From assembly GCA_033398695.1 (NCBI GenBank), contig CM065812.1, positions 132,624,858-132,688,857 on the forward strand: a DNA stretch of 64,000 bases, given 5' to 3'. The notes below the pieces were generated by a model that worked only from the letters and a program-made list of their open reading frames with translations, had not been told where the DNA came from and did not search any database. The first letter of the stretch is position 1. Each line of letters opens with the position of its first letter. The position numbers and the translations under genes were made by a program. This document shows positions 30,825 through 44,500 of the stretch, piece by piece. Source of the stretch: Orobanche coerulescens (taxonomy: Eukaryota; Streptophyta; Magnoliopsida; Lamiales; Orobanchaceae).

Positions 30825-31977
30825 TGTTGGTGTCACATGGAAGATAACATTATCGGAGCCTTATAAAATAATATAATAGCTCACAACCTATATAATTATT
30901 AGATAAATTATGTGAAAGGTTATAGTGTATGCTTGAGATTAGTTGGTCTTGACTATTGGCATGCATTAGCGTGTTTGCATACGTTGAACTGGATCGAAGT
31001 GAGATAGTGTCTTTTGTATTGACTGTCAGAAGAACATAAATCTCGGCTAATTATTATTTCTTAATTCTAAGTATATAATATTTTATTGTATATTTATAAT
31101 ATTTATTGCTTTGATTTATCATGAGTGAGAGTCAAAATGATCGACTCAATAAGCTTCGTATCTTGGGCAATAATATTATTTATATGACAATTATTATTAT
31201 TAAAAATCGAGTCCCGATTCGTGCGGGTTGATGATGTCTCCTTGAGGAGCTCGATAATGATTATTATATTAAACTCTGCAGGTGGATTTAATTCCGATAT
31301 AATAATAAGGTATGAGTGGTACTACTCTTGGATAAGATATTAATTAATTAAGCTGTCAGTAATTTAAATCAATTAATGGACATTCGATATCCTAAACACG
31401 GGAAATAGTATATTTAAATAAGGAGCTCGATTTCATAAATTGGAATTTGGGTGGGAAGTACAATATTAACTCTTTAGTGGACTGAGTTGATATTTAATAG
31501 ACTCAATATATTAGGAAATGTCCTAATATAGAAATTTGAGGTCTATTAGGAGTCCTTCCCTAATCCTCCTTAAGATCCCTAGAGTAGCCCTTTGTAACAC
31601 CCCCAGAATACGACCGGGAATGTCACACGCCGTAGACCCTTATCACAAGGATCTACCAGGCTAAGCTCCAAAAGACTACTCAATGATTGACCGACCGGGG
31701 TCAAAATTAAATGCAAAGCAGACCGACAAGGTCTTTAACCAATTCAGAAAATAACGACATTCACATTACAATGACAATAATAAACTTGAACACCGAAAAG
31801 AATGACAACCCAATTTAATAAATGAAAACTGCACCCATGCAAGGGTGAATACTCGAACGACAGAGAAATACCGACCAACTGAAACAAAGGAAAAGACTCT
31901 GACTCTGGCGTGATTAGTATCATTGTCCTCCATCTCCTTCCAAGCCAATCTTGTGACTGCTCCCGAGCTGCCAAAAC

Positions 31978-33469
31978 CTGAGCGCATAACAGGCACCCAC
32001 CCCCCGAAAACTCGGGGGTTAGCAAACTGGAATTTTGCTAGTGCAAGTACATAATATACAAGATATACGAATAATAACAACACAATTCTCAACAGTCGTG
32101 AAGCCTTAACATAAACCACACATTCCCATAGTCCACACAGAATAGTATCACATACACAAAGTGAAAGATAATCACATAGTCATATTCTCTGTACCGAACA
32201 TAACACCAATGAAACTTTAAACGAGCCCAAGGAGTCAGAAAAATCCCTTTTTATACAAGGAAAAAGTATTTTGATAAGAAAGTTTGAAAACATCATTATT
32301 GACTCAGGCCATCATGGGGTTTTGAAAATCAAACGGGAATACTTTTAGAAAATACTTCAAAAACTCTCGGATCCTCGACCCAACATGTGGAAAACAATTT
32401 ACAAGAAAACCATTACAACGTTATTCGGGTCCTCGACCCAATGCACAGAATAATCATCACAGTACAATCAAAGGCACAGCCTCTCATTCGACAATTCCTG
32501 CTCAAGACCCTTGATTAATTAACCCTCGGAGATTTCGTCAAACATCCTTGGTTAATTAACCCCGATACCAACGTCTTAAAAACAATTTGAAACAAGCTTT
32601 CAAAAACACGAATCACAGTCTATATCGAGACTAGTATTTTAAAAGAGTTGAAAGAACTTTGAAATACGAGGATTGTTCGGTAACGGGGTCTTAGCTATCA
32701 CTCGAATATCCGTTACCAATAAGCTGCCGGGCGCCTCCCTTACACACTGCACCGGCGTTCACTCCACTATGTTGGCCGCCCCTTGAACATGTCACCGCGC
32801 CGCGATCACTCCCGACAGAGCCGCCTTGCACGCGCATTAGGTAACACCGGTGTTCACCAAACATATGGAGCCGCACATTGCAAAGATACACCGTGCCGGA
32901 GTGCACGCCCGCCCTCGTAGGTTCCGGATACGACGTTTCTCACAACAAGTATCCACATTATCACAAACATCAAGCACATGGACAAACGTCACAACAATTT
33001 TCAACTCGGTACATCAAGTTACACAATTTTCTCCGCCAGTCCATAACCACACAAATAAACAATAACACGTACGTTATCAATCAAACTCAATCACAATAAG
33101 ACTTCAAGCATAACCAACCAACACCGCACATATATCCCTATATTGCGACTCAACCGAATATATATATATATATATATATAACCTTACTATATTATAAGAG
33201 TAAATATAGTTTACCCATCAATCCAAGTCGAGTACGTCATCTAGTGTTAGTATTCATCACTCGTCATTCACCAATATAGGCGCTTATATCAATATATGTA
33301 TATACATACATATATTTAACATATAAATATATATACATATATAAAACTAGACATATATATACATACACACATATATATATATATATACACATTTATACAT
33401 CCGTATAAATTCATACACTTCGACAACAATGATTTCACGCAGTTACAATTCGTATATCAAGGTACTTGC
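31978..33469 (-). other. Candidate GC-AG intron inside element C 3' LTR
   Basis: Minus-strand donor TTGAG|GCAAGTACC beginning at 33469; branch-like CTAAC (plus GTTAG 32018-32022); acceptor GCGCTCAG|GTTTTGG ending at 31978. 1492 bp. The 5' LTR copy is 38577 to 37096. Confidence 0.45.
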
Positions 33470-34002
33470 CTCAAATCCAAAGCACGCGAAGCGACGAAAA
33501 AGCTTGACCGGCAACCCTCGAATCTTTCAACTAGGTCGAAATCACAAGAACAATATAATTACTACGAAGTCAATCACAAGAGGGATGGAAAACATACGAA
33601 ATTCCCAACAAGAATTCGTAGAAACAAAAGATCGAACACTTGGGGTTCAATATTTCCCCAAGAACAACAAGAACATAATCCGGACCCGAATACGGTAAGA
33701 AATACGAATTAAATCATAGGAAGAGAATCGATATAATCGATTGATGATATACAACAACAAGAATCAAGAAGAACAACCCGAAACTCGAAGATTCCAGAAA
33801 TATAGAGGAAGGGTTTACAAGATGTTTACCTCGAATCGAAGGTGAAGAACACGGATTAAGGATGTTAAACAACACCAAGAACTCAAGCAAGATGTAAACT
33901 TGGAGTTACAAGACCCCCAAATCACCTTCCAATCACCTACGAGTCGCCCAGTCACGGAAAGACGAAGTGTAGGTGAAGAAATGACGAATTCGGTCAACTC
34001 CT

Positions 34003-34177
34003 GGGTATATAAACCCAAGCCGTGTTACGTACGTTAGCCATAGGCAGCTAACGTACGTTAGATTGTTAACGTACGTAAGACTCCCATGCTTACGTACGTA
34101 ACGAAAATCGCAGAATTCTCTATACTATTTTACAAAGGCCGTTACGTACGTAACTGAGACATGCATTACGTACGTAA
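34003..34177 (-). promoter_or_regulatory. Element C 3' LTR promoter: TTACGTACGTAA array and TATA
   Basis: Palindromes TTACGTACGTAA or TAACGTACGTTA are at 34025-34036 (one mismatch), 34049-34060, about 34066-34078, 34090-34101, 34142-34153 and 34166-34177. On the minus strand they lie directly upstream of GGGTTTATATACCC (34016-34003), which is itself nearly palindromic. Confidence 0.82.
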
Positions 34178-34709
34178 GGTGCCTATTTGGGGCGTACAGG
34201 CAGCTAGCACAAGAAGGCAAGAAAGGAACCGAAAAAAAATCAATATGCAATGGTGAACAACTCCCGATGGTACGAACGTAAAGGATTCGAGGCGACGAAC
34301 TTAAGTGTTGAAGGAAAACCTATTACCGACTAAACGAAGGATCGGAATACGATAATGAAGTGATCACCCCCAAACTTTGGGAAATTACGAAACGGCCCAA
34401 AACGTCCGTAAATCACAATATGACATCAAGCAACCGAACCGAAACTCACAACACGTATAACAAAGCTCAACGGACTTATAGAAAACATGAAACCGTAGTT
34501 TCGAACCATTATCACATGAAATGAATCAAATAGCGGGAAAAGTCGCTCAAGACACGGATTCGGGTAAAACAGCCCCGGAACAACTCGGATGACCAAACAC
34601 GCAGAACGAAACATTATCAAAATGTCAAAACGCTCGCAAGTGAGCTTCTGGAAACCAGAAAGATGCCAGAAACGAAAAAGTACCGAAAGAGAAAATCACG
34701 GGTATTACA

Positions 34710-36716
34710 TTCTACCCTCCTTAAAAGAAGTTTCGTCCCGAAACTTAAAATAGAGAGCGATGGAACAACAGTTTCAAACAAAATTTGCAAGAATCAAATT
34801 CGGATGAGAAAAGGCCACAGTAATCCACGAGATTTAGCAAAACAGCCCCGAAATTCGTTCGGAGGACGGTAGGCTAAGTAAAACAAGGTGGTTTAAAATC
34901 GTCGAGGGGATCACAATTGAATTACCAACAATGAAAGGTCACACAATACTGAAAATATCAAGAAAAGTACGGGTAATACATTCCCACATACTAAAAAGAT
35001 ATTACGACCCCGAAACTTAGAACAATAAGAGTTGGAAACGTAAAGCAATGAAACGAAATACGATCGAAGTCACGATTGTTTGAAACAGCAACGATTAAGA
35101 CATAGTACAAAATCTTCATTCTCCCATGCTAGGATCTTCAGAAGGAAGCATAGGATTTCGGGACACTTCCCGGTCCCTAGTTCTGCTCTCTCTTAGGGCG
35201 GCATTCTTTGCCAATTCGGAAACTGTCTCACAATGTTTCTCCCGATGACCTTCACACCCACACCGGTAACAAGTCAAGAGTGGAAAGGGACAATTTGCAC
35301 GATCATGTCCCTGACGATTGCAGTTGAAGCACCTTCTCTTCTTACCGAGAATCACCGATGTTTGCTTGGGATCCCCAGCGCTCACTCCCGACCGCAAAGA
35401 CGACGCGTCCGAACGACGCGGGGGTTTGGGAGCCTTAGACTCTTCATCGCCCAAAAATTTCCCAGATGTCCTCGGTCTCTTCGTTTCGCTCGTGGGCTCG
35501 ATCATTGAGGATATTTCATAGGATATCGTTTGATCTTGATACTCCTTCACTGTAGCATGAATAGTTGTCGTACGAACCACCTTGTCGCTTCCACTTCCGT
35601 CATCACACTTACGTCCGCCAAGGCTCGACATGCTAATACAGATGGTACCGTTCACCGTTATCAAATAATCAGTTGCACAATATACCACCATTATCAACAC
35701 AAGGTTTAGTTAACATCTATAGAATAACGTAAAGCGTAAAGTTTTATGAAGTGAATTTCGAGTCCTTCGACGAGGACGATCATTATATGTATGCACTTAA
35801 TGAAAACAAATTTTTGAAAAAGAGAGCGAGTCACGTTATGCCCAAAGCTTGTAAATACTGTCCTTTATTTGAAGAGGAAGTTTATACAACGACTCTAAAA
35901 TTTATTTTCGAGTGATGTATAAAAGAAAATTGAAATGAATTGTAACTAATTTGAAGTATTTCAAAAGTGTTGAGTCCCAAATACCACAATTTTGAAAATC
36001 TACCCTCTCCTACCAAAACGTTTATTTTGAAAGAATTTACCACCGAGATACGTGAATTGACATGACGACATTAAATCATGGCTTTCCACAACGTTAGAAA
36101 ATTTCAAAGCACTACTTTAAAATATTCGTGATACTACAATGCCGTGGGCCTGCATCGGAACCCACCAGGCTAAAAATCATTTAAGAAAATGTTCAAAATG
36201 CCAAAAAGGCCGATGTCGGTAATATTCTCAAATACTCACAAAAGTCATTTATAAAATATCAAATACCATCATAAGAATACAATCAAAACGTGCAAAATCA
36301 AAATATCAAAACTCGGTTTGCAAGACACCAAGAGCCATCTCAAAATATTCACGCAGCGGATAAATTTAACATTCATAAATTTATTCTAATAAAGTGCAAG
36401 AACAAATAAATATGCTCGACTTCCGAAGCATATTACATAACCATTTTTACTCGGACCGCATACGCATGTTATATCTTAAAACAATAATATCACCGACAAG
36501 TTTCAAATTCCTAGTTCACATTAAACATATTAGCACAATATAATCAAATACGTATATAAGGGGACTTACGATCGGGAGGCTTACCATCACAGATTGCCGG
36601 AAGATGATGTCGGAACCACGATACTAATCACAACTCTGATGCGCGCGACTTACACAAGACATGGACTTGACCCAACGGCCTAGGTTTTTCGCAAACCTAA
36701 GCTCTGATACCATAAA
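34710..36716 (-). other. Element C internal region: primer site, gag relic, doubled 3' junction
   Basis: Primer site TGGTATCAGAGC on minus at plus 36712-36701, then about 1 kb of non-coding leader. The gag fragment is at 35700-35116. A degenerate junction module at about 35020-34968 precedes the true purine tract and stem-loop (34744-34730 and 34724-34710). Confidence 0.82.
35116..35700 (-). pseudogene. Element C gag C-terminal fragment with two zinc knuckles
   Basis: A 194-codon minus-strand open stretch. Two intact CCHC knuckles occur near its middle: CFNCNRQGHDRANC, then CYRCGCEGHREKHC, 6 residues apart, as in Tekay-type gag. The N-terminal half lacks the gag core and no protease follows. 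It could be translated as an RNA-binding peptide, or may simply be a relic inside a non-autonomous element. B1 and B2 have more decayed versions. Confidence 0.8.
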
Positions 36717-39700
36717 TGTAACACCCCCAGAATACGACCGGGAATGTCACACGCCGTAGACCCTTATCACAAGGATCTACCAGGCTAAGCTCCAAAAGAC
36801 TACTCAATGATTGACCGACCGGGGTCAAAATTAAATGCAAAGCAGACCGACAAGGTCTTTAACCAATTCAGAAAATAACGACATTCACATTACAATGACA
36901 ATAATAAACTTGAACACCGAAAAGAATGACAACTCAATTTAATAAATGAAAACTGCACCCATGCAAGGGTGAATACTCGAACGACAGAAATACCGACCAA
37001 TCAAACAAAGGAAAAGACTCGACTCGCGTGATTAGTATCATTGTCCTCCATCTCCTTCCAAGCCAATCTCGTGATCGCTCCCGAGCTGCCAAAACCTGAG
37101 CGCATAACAGGCACCCACCCCCCGAAAACTCGGGGGTTAGCAAACTGGAATTTTGCTAGTGCAAGTACATAATATACAAGATATACGAATAATAACAACA
37201 CAAATCTCAACAGTCGTGAAGCCTTAACATAAACCACACATTCCCATAGTCCACACAGAATAGTATCACATAAACAAAGTGAAAGATAATCACATAGTCA
37301 TATTCTATGTACCGAACATAACACCAATGAAACTTTAAACGAGCCCAAGGAGTCAGAAAAATCCCTTTTTATACAAGGAAAAAGTATTTTGATAAGAAAG
37401 TTTGAAAACATCATTATTGACTCAGGCCATCATGGGGTTTTGAAAATCAAACGGGAATACTTTTAGAAAATACTTCAAAAACTCTCGGATCCTCGACCCA
37501 ACATGTGGAAAACAATTTACAAGAAAACAATTACAACGTTATTCGGGTCCTCGACCCAATGCACAGAATAATCATCACAGTACAATCAAAGGCATGACCT
37601 CTCATTCGACAATTCTGCTCAAGACCCTTGATTAATTAACCCTGAGATTTCCAAACATCCTTGGTTAATTAACCCCGATACCAACGTCTTAAAAACAATT
37701 TGAAACAAGCTTTCAAAACACGAATCACGATCTATATCGAGACCAAGATTTTAAAAGAGTTGAAAGAACTTTGAAATACGAGGATTGTTGATAACGGTCT
37801 TAGCTATCACTCGAATATCCGTTACCAATAAGCCCGCCAGCGCCTCCCTTGCACACCTGTGCACCGGCGTTCACTCCACTATGTTGGCCGCCCCTTGAAC
37901 ATGTCACCGCGCCGGAGATCACTCCTGACAGAGCCGCCCCTTGCACGCGCATTAGGTAACACCGGTGTTCACCAAACATATGGAGCCGCACATTGCAGCA
38001 TACACCAGGCCGGAGTGCACGCCCCGCCCTCAGAGGTTCCCGGATACGACGTTTCTCACAACAAGTATCCACATTATCACAAACATCAAGCACATGGACA
38101 AACGTCACAACAATTTTCAACTCGGTACATCAAGTTACACAATTTTCTCCGCCAGTCCATAACCACACAAATAAACAATAACTTGTACGTTATCAATCAA
38201 ACTCAATCACAGTAAGACTTCAAGCATAACCAACCAACACCGCACATATATCCCTATATTGCGACTCAACCGAATATATATATATATATATAACCTTACT
38301 ATATTATAAGAGTAAATATAGTTTACCCATCAATCCAAGTCGAGTACGTCATCTAGTGTTAGTATTCATCACTCGTCATTCACCAATATAGGCGCTTATA
38401 TCAATATATGTATATACATACATATATTTAACATATAAATATATATACATATATAAAACTAGACATATATATACATACACACATATATATATACACACAT
38501 TTATACATCCGTATAAATTCATACACTTCGACAACAATGATTTCACGCAGTTACAATTCGTATATCAAGGTACTTGCCTCAAATCCAAAGCACGCGGTTT
38601 ACGAAAAGCTTGACCTAAGAACCCTCGAATCTTTCAACTAGGTCGAAATCACAAGAACAATATAATTACTACGAAGTCAATCACAAGAGGGATGGAAAAC
38701 ATACGAAATTCCCAACAAGAATTCGTAGAAACAAAAGATCGAACACTTGGGGTTCAATATTTCCCCAAGAACAACAAGAACATAATCCGGACCCGAATAC
38801 GGTAAGAAATACGAATCAAATCATAGGAAGAGAATCGATATAATCGATTGATGATATACAACAACAAGAATCAAGAAGAACAACCCGAAACTCGAAGATT
38901 CCAGAAATATAGAGGAAGGGTTTACAAGATGTTTACCTCGAATCGAAGGTGAAGAACACGGATTAAGGATGTTAAACAACACCAAGAACTCAAGAAAGAT
39001 GTAAACTTGGAGTTACAAGACCCCAAATCACCTTCCAATCACCTACGAGTCGCCCAAACACGAAAGACGAAGTGTAGGTGAAGAAATGACGATTCGGTCA
39101 ACTCCTCGGGTATATAAACCCAAGCCGTGTTACGTCACGTTAGCCATGGCGACTAACGACGTTAGCTTGTTAACGCACGTAAGACTCCCATGCTTACGAC
39201 GTAATCTAAAATCGCGAATTCTGTACTATTTTACAAAGGCCGTTACGCACGTAATCGAGACATGCATTACGTACGTAAGGTGCCTATTTGGGGCGACAGC
39301 ACTAGCACAAGAAGGCAAGAAAGGAACCGAAAAAATCAATATGCAATGGTGAACAACTCCCGATGGTACGAACGTAAAGGATTCGAGGCGACGAACTTAA
39401 GTGTTGAAGGAAAACCTATTCCCGACTACCGAAGGTTCGAATACGATAATGTAGTGATCACCCCCAAACTTTGGGAAATTACGAAACGGCCCAAAACGTC
39501 CGTAAATCACAATATGACATCAAGCAACCGAACCGAAACTCACAACACGTATAACAAAGCTCAACGGACTTATAGAAAACATGAAACCGTAGTTTCGAAC
39601 CATTATCACATGAAATGAATCAAATAGCGGGAAAAGTCGCTCAAGACACGGATTCGGGTAAAACAAATTTCTAACAACTCGGATGACCAAACACGTAGAA

Positions 39701-39803
39701 CGAAACATTATCAAAATGTCAAAACGCTCGCAAGTGAGCTTCTGGAAACCAGAAAGATGCCAGAAACGAAAAAGTGCCGAAAGAGAAAATCACGGGTATT
39801 ACA
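36717..39803 (-). repeat. Element C 5' LTR (3087 bp)
   Basis: Partner of 31593-34709. The palindrome array 39127-39285 is degraded: single-base changes inside the palindrome core, such as ACGACGT or ACGCACGT in place of ACGTACGT. TATA is at 39108-39121. Candidate intron 38577 to 37096 (minus). A shorter TA microsatellite lies at about 38272-38291. Confidence 0.94.
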
Positions 39804-40355
39804 CCCTTAACACCTATAAATACACATGAGCGGTCGGCAGAAACATACTTCACCGAGCTTGAGAGTTCGATTTTTTTCTAGTGCTTAATTGTGGATCTTG
39901 ACTTGTGTATTTGATTCCACAATTTTGATAACACATTAATTTTCTAAGAGTGTTTACTAATACTAGAAAATAAAGGAAAATAAATCGAGTGACATTAAGC
40001 CACAAGGAGGTTCGGCCGATCCAGTTGTTGTTCAAGAAAGTCCGGTAGATTGTTGCCCACACGACATCCGGATATAGGCGGGATATACTCTAGAAGATCT
40101 AAAGGTAGAAATACAAGGAGATCAAGGAGAAATTCGAAGACTTTGCTTCAAAGGTAATGTATTCTTAGATCTCTTAGATCTAGATAAGAATACTACGAAT
40201 TATCATGGTTAGACGCGTAGATTAATATAGTTAGTTTAAATTGCTTATTAATCTGTTTAATTAATTATTTGACGAGCCAAAATAGATCCGATTCTTGAGG
40301 GCTAATTTTAGTAAATCCAAACCCACCGCTTCTGCAGCTTTTTATTTCCAGCAAT

Positions 40356-40367
40356 TGGTATCAGAGT
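40356..40367 (+). promoter_or_regulatory. Primer-binding site of copia-2
   Basis: TGGTATCAGAGT, matching 11 of 12 bases of the Met-type plant primer site, two bases inside the LTR end. Confidence 0.85.
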
Positions 40368-41735
40368 CGGTCTTTAGGTTCCGTTCAATTTAATTAATTT
40401 TCTGATTAATTGCTAGCAATATAAGAATATTCATATATTATGATATTTGGAATATTTTTGCTAGAATTGTCTTGCAGGTGAATATGGTCAAATTATCATG
40501 GCTATATGATTTTATTTTATTTTTACGCGTTTTGGTAATTTGGGCCGTTTTGAGGTATCTATAAGTTTTTTCCGTGAAAAACTCCACGAGTAAAAGAGGA
40601 TTTTAATTTTTCCTTGTAATTTTGTTGTAAATTCGATGTATTTTATTTCGTGTAAAGTTGTAATCGAGTTGGAGTACACAAAGTACGAAGGAAAAAAGAG
40701 TCGTGCCAAAGGGAGTCCCAATCGGACGAACCGACCAGGACCAAAAAAATGCCGAGCGGTCCGGCCACGAGATCGCGGTCCAGACCGCGGTCCAAGCTGC
40801 TTTTCGGGTCGGGTCGGCTTGTACGGTGTAGGGCCCTGTTTCATTTTTCCGCCGTTCGTTGCGTCCGTTGGTGCACAATATTTAAATTTGGAATTTTCTT
40901 GTGCAATTAATTTTGCATGGAAAAGAAAGTTTCCAAATTTGAAAATTTGTGCGCCGACCGGGAAGAGGTGACGAGATGCTTGAAGCAGTGGGAGATTTCG
41001 AGCCGAAGATTTTCTCGTTATTCAAAACGAGGAATAAAAGCCATGATAATTAGATTTAATTATCCAATTTATTTTATTATTGGTTTTTATTGTTTTGGAT
41101 GTATGATATGTATGAATGTATGCGTGATATGTTTCTTGCGTGTTAGGACGAAAAAATTAAAAACCTTAAGGCTAAAATAACTAAGTGATTAAATTGCTTT
41201 TTTTTAAATAAAATCAAATTGGCCTCCATAATTAATTTGAATTGTGAAGTAATTAGCATGCGCGTTGACATTAAAGTCTTCCTACATATCAGATGTGCTC
41301 ATTATAGGTTCATTAGTTTTAAATTTCAAACGATAACAAAAGATAAATATTATTTTTTATGATATGATCTCTTCATCTGTATGACTATTATTTAAAAGAT
41401 GATATTTTAAAGTTGTTAAATTATGATGTTTGCTTGGGTGTATTAATTAATAAGCTCTCCATCGGAATCTATATTAATTAATACATGGCCATGAGGAACC
41501 AACTATTAATTTAACTTGTCATAACGTAAATTGACTAGATAGTAAAATTAAAGACGTAAAACTCTACTTGAAAAATGTGTGTGTAAATGTCCACACGATC
41601 GTGGCTTGAATATGCGGGTTTTTCGAGGTGTTGGTTGCTAGCATATATATTATGTTTTGAGGTTTTTCAATAAATTTTACTATGCATTATGTGATGAATG
41701 TTTTTAAATTTTATCTCAGATGTCTTTCATCCATT
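40368..41735 (+). other. copia-2 leader, no convincing gene
   Basis: About 1.37 kb between the primer site and recognisable gag. It has a GC-rich patch near 40740-40830 with GACCGCGGTC and is otherwise AT-rich. Short open frames on both strands show no known domain. Confidence 0.5.
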
Positions 41736-42071
41736 TGCTGTAATTCTCAAAACAAGCAAACTAGATGGCACTAACTTTTATGATTGGAAACGAAATATTA
41801 AAGTTGTCCTGACTGCGGAAGAACACAAGTTTGTTCTAACTGAGGAATGCCCATTGGAACCAGATGCGGATTCGACACCCGACGAGGTGAAAGAATTCCG
41901 CAGATGGGAGAAATCTGATGAGATGGCTCGCTGTTACATCTTGGCTTCTTTAGCAAATGCATTGCAGCATCAGTATCAGAGTATGGGCACGGCCGCAGAA
42001 ATGATGAAAATCCTCGGCGAGATGTTTGGTCATCAAAACCGGACGGCTAAGCAAAATGCTATGAGGGTCTT
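41736..42071 (+). pseudogene. copia-2 gag, N-terminal piece
   Basis: The plus strand encodes ILKTSKLDGTNFYDWKRNI and LTEECPLEPDA, then an YILASLANALQHQYQ-type helix, a typical plant copia gag. It is cut after NAMRVF by element B2 at 42072 and continues at 51023 after the duplicated gtctt. No convincing start Met is visible. Confidence 0.88.
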
Positions 42072-42819
42072 TGTAACACCCCCAAAACCATATGGGAATA
42101 TTACACGCCGTAGACCCTTTCCACAAGGATCTACCAGGCTAAACATCTATAAACAACCAAATGCTTGCCCAGTCAGGGTCAAACAATAAAATGATACAGA
42201 TCGATATGGTCACCACTTACACGTGAATACACAGACCAATGAGGTCACACAACCCAATCGATAAAACTGACTTAAATAACATTACCCACACAGGGGTCGA
42301 AATATAATACAGCGGAAGACTGAAATCAACCCTGACAACACAACAAAAATCAAAACAACTCTCGACTCATGATTAGTATCGCAGCTCGTCATCCTCTTGT
42401 GCCAATCCTGTGATCGCTCCGAACTGCATGTACCGGAGGCAAACAGACATCCACCCCCGATTACTCGGGGGTTAGTAAAACTCCACTGTTTTACTAGTGC
42501 AAGTATCAAATCATACGAAATGTAACAAGCAAATAATAATCGTGAATCCAATATAATAATCAAGTATCGAAATATTCCCGGGAGGTTTTCACAAGGGAAG
42601 ATAAGCTATGAAGCATTCGAAAATAAGATTATCATCTCGGGAATTTTTTTTTAGATTTCCAAAACCTTTAAGACCTCAAGTCCTGATTCACAAAACCTTT
42701 CGAAAAACTTTAGGGCCTTAACCCGATTCTCGTTTCAAAGCACACTAGATAATATATCATTATGAGTCCGAGACCCATATTTAAAATGTTACCCAAATAA
42801 TCACTGCTACACGATCATT

Positions 42820-43203
42820 GTTCATACACATCATGTACCGAACTCCAGAGGCCTCGACGGACCTTACCCGGACCACACACACTGTTCGTACACATCATGT
42901 ACCGAACTTCGAAGGCCTCAACGGACCCTACCCGGCCACAAACATCGTTCGTACACATCATGTACCGAACTCCAGAGGTCTCGTCAGACCCTACCTGGAT
43001 CACACACCTTGTTCGTACACATCATGTACCGAACTCCAGAGGCCTCGTCAGACCCTACCTGGATTACACACCTTGTTCGTACACATCATGTACCGAACTC
43101 CAGAGGCCTCGTCAGACCCTACCTGGATTACACACCTTGTTCGTACACATCATGTACCGAACTCCAGAGGCCTCGTCAGACCCTACCTGGAACACACACA
43201 CAT
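42820..43203. repeat. Six 64-bp tandem repeats in B2 3' LTR
   Basis: Units begin GTTCGTACACATCATGTACC at about 42820, 42884, 42948, 43011, 43075 and 43139, with the last three nearly identical. They give open frames with repeated THHVPN-like peptides, but the repeats are in LTR sequence and not evidence of a protein. Same array at 48820-49203. Confidence 0.93.
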
Positions 43204-44187
43204 ATCGACACGACACAACTCATAATCATCAAATATCAAGCCATTCCACATTACATACAACAATGAGCACAATTAATCAATCACATTGATCACCACAAAA
43301 TCGTACATCCCACGCACATAATACAATCTTAACACTCGCAACAATTATCGTCAATCAACGACACATAACCAGCATAACACACGTTCGGTACACAATACAT
43401 TGCACAATCGAGTGTACAACCATCCCATATGTACGTCGCAATCCTGCACAAATGGCACAACGCCTAACACGTATACTAATATAACATTATTATCACAAAG
43501 CCTTCAAATTACGGAAAACACAACCAACTGAAACGGAACATAATTACGAAGGCAAGCAAAATCATCATACACATCATACGTAATTACTAGTCGCAAGATA
43601 CAAGTCGTATAATAAGATACTTGCCTTAATAACCGCTACCAAACACTCCGAAGAACACGGTTCGACCGGGAAGCTCGGACCCCAAAGAAGACAACGAACG
43701 GAAGGGTTCCGACTCGAGTTCTTCACAAGAATTCGACCCTAACAACATATAATCAATAAATCATCGATCATACGTGGAAGAATAATCGTAGAACGCCCGA
43801 AAACCCCTCTATGACATTTTACCGGACACATTCAAGGCGTCGATCAAGAACTCGACCAAAATAACGAATCGATACGATCCAACCATGGAATAACAAGGGA
43901 AATGATATAATACATCTAAATAATCATCAATACATCACAATCCTAAGTTAAATCGGATAAAACGGACGAAATCGAACAAAATACCCAAAATCCCCAAAAT
44001 TAGATTATCAAGAAATCTAACCTTGATTCGGTAGATCGGAGGAGGTTATGGGATGATTGAATGATGTTAGAAACTCAAGAACTTCGTGGATTGATATATA
44101 AAAAACATCTAATACGTACTCCAAGCCCCAGCCGCGGAAGGAAATGAGAGGGATGAGAAAAATGGGTGTAAACCCGACTGCTCGAAC

Positions 44188-44500
44188 ATATATATACTCC
44201 CCAGCATCCTGCCGACCACTTACGGCCGTAACCGGCAGACCTTACGGCCGTAACCGGCATTCGTCAAAATCCGCCCAGCGCATGCCGATCGCTTACGGCC
44301 GTAACCGACAGGGCCTTACGGCCGTAACTCGGGACTTACGGCCGTACACGGCAGGTCCTTACGGCCGTAACCGGCATTCGTCCGAAAACTGCCTGGCACT
44401 CGTACGGCCGTAACTGACAGCCCTTACGGCCGTAACCGGCATTCGTCCAGCCATGACTGCCGAGCACATACGGCCGTAACCGGCACCTTACGCCCGTAAC
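44188..44500 (-). promoter_or_regulatory. B2 3' LTR promoter: TTACGGCCGTAA array and TATA
   Basis: At least nine TTACGGCCGTAA or one-off copies lie between 44217 and 44500, often followed by CCGGCATTCGTC. On the minus strand they are directly upstream of GGAGTATATATATGT (44200-44186). Confidence 0.82.

Larger units (their letters stand above)
31593..34709 (-). repeat. Element C 3' LTR (3117 bp)
   Basis: Aligns with 36717-39803. In minus-strand order: palindrome array (34177-34025), TATA (34016-34003), donor-like CGAG|GTAAAC at 33829, GC donor-like site at 33469, CTAAC at 32022-32018 with a CCCCCGA/TCGGGGG stem, acceptor-like CAG at 31978, and a terminal stem near 31650. A TA microsatellite lies at about 33155-33181. 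Confidence 0.94.
31593..39803 (-). mobile_element. Element C: non-autonomous Tekay-related element, inserted in copia-2 5' LTR
   Basis: Minus-strand element with LTRs 31593-34709 (3') and 36717-39803 (5'), internal part 34710-36716 (2007 bp), and perfect target duplication ccctt (31588-31592 and 39804-39808). Read on minus, termini are TGTAATACCC...GGTGTTACA. It has a Met-type primer site and a purine tract but only a gag fragment, so it depends on another element for enzymes. It is distinct from B in its palindromes (TTACGTACGTAA) and LTR start. Confidence 0.94.
30825..40353 (+). repeat. copia-2 5' LTR, interrupted by element C
   Basis: The start TGTTGG (30825) and end CCAGCA (40353) are imperfect inverted repeats, and the end is two bases before the primer site. 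Without C and its duplicated ccctt the LTR is about 1.3 kb. A TATA-like CTATAAATACA follows at about 39813, right after the C insertion. The start is the less certain edge because no partner LTR exists in the window. Confidence 0.65.

Noticed and set aside
33155..33181. TA microsatellite as an origin or special structure
   Set aside because: Simple repeat whose length differs between the two C LTRs (shorter at 38272-38291); ordinary slippage explains it.
40512..40971. Overlapping open frames of about 110 codons on both strands in the copia-2 leader
   Set aside because: GC-rich patch open in several frames at once, no recognised domain, position is untranslated leader.
42818..43225. Open frames of about 130 codons with repeated THHVPN peptides (also 48819-49265)
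   Set aside because: They come from the 64-bp DNA tandem repeat in the LTR, are open in more than one frame and have no start context or homologue.
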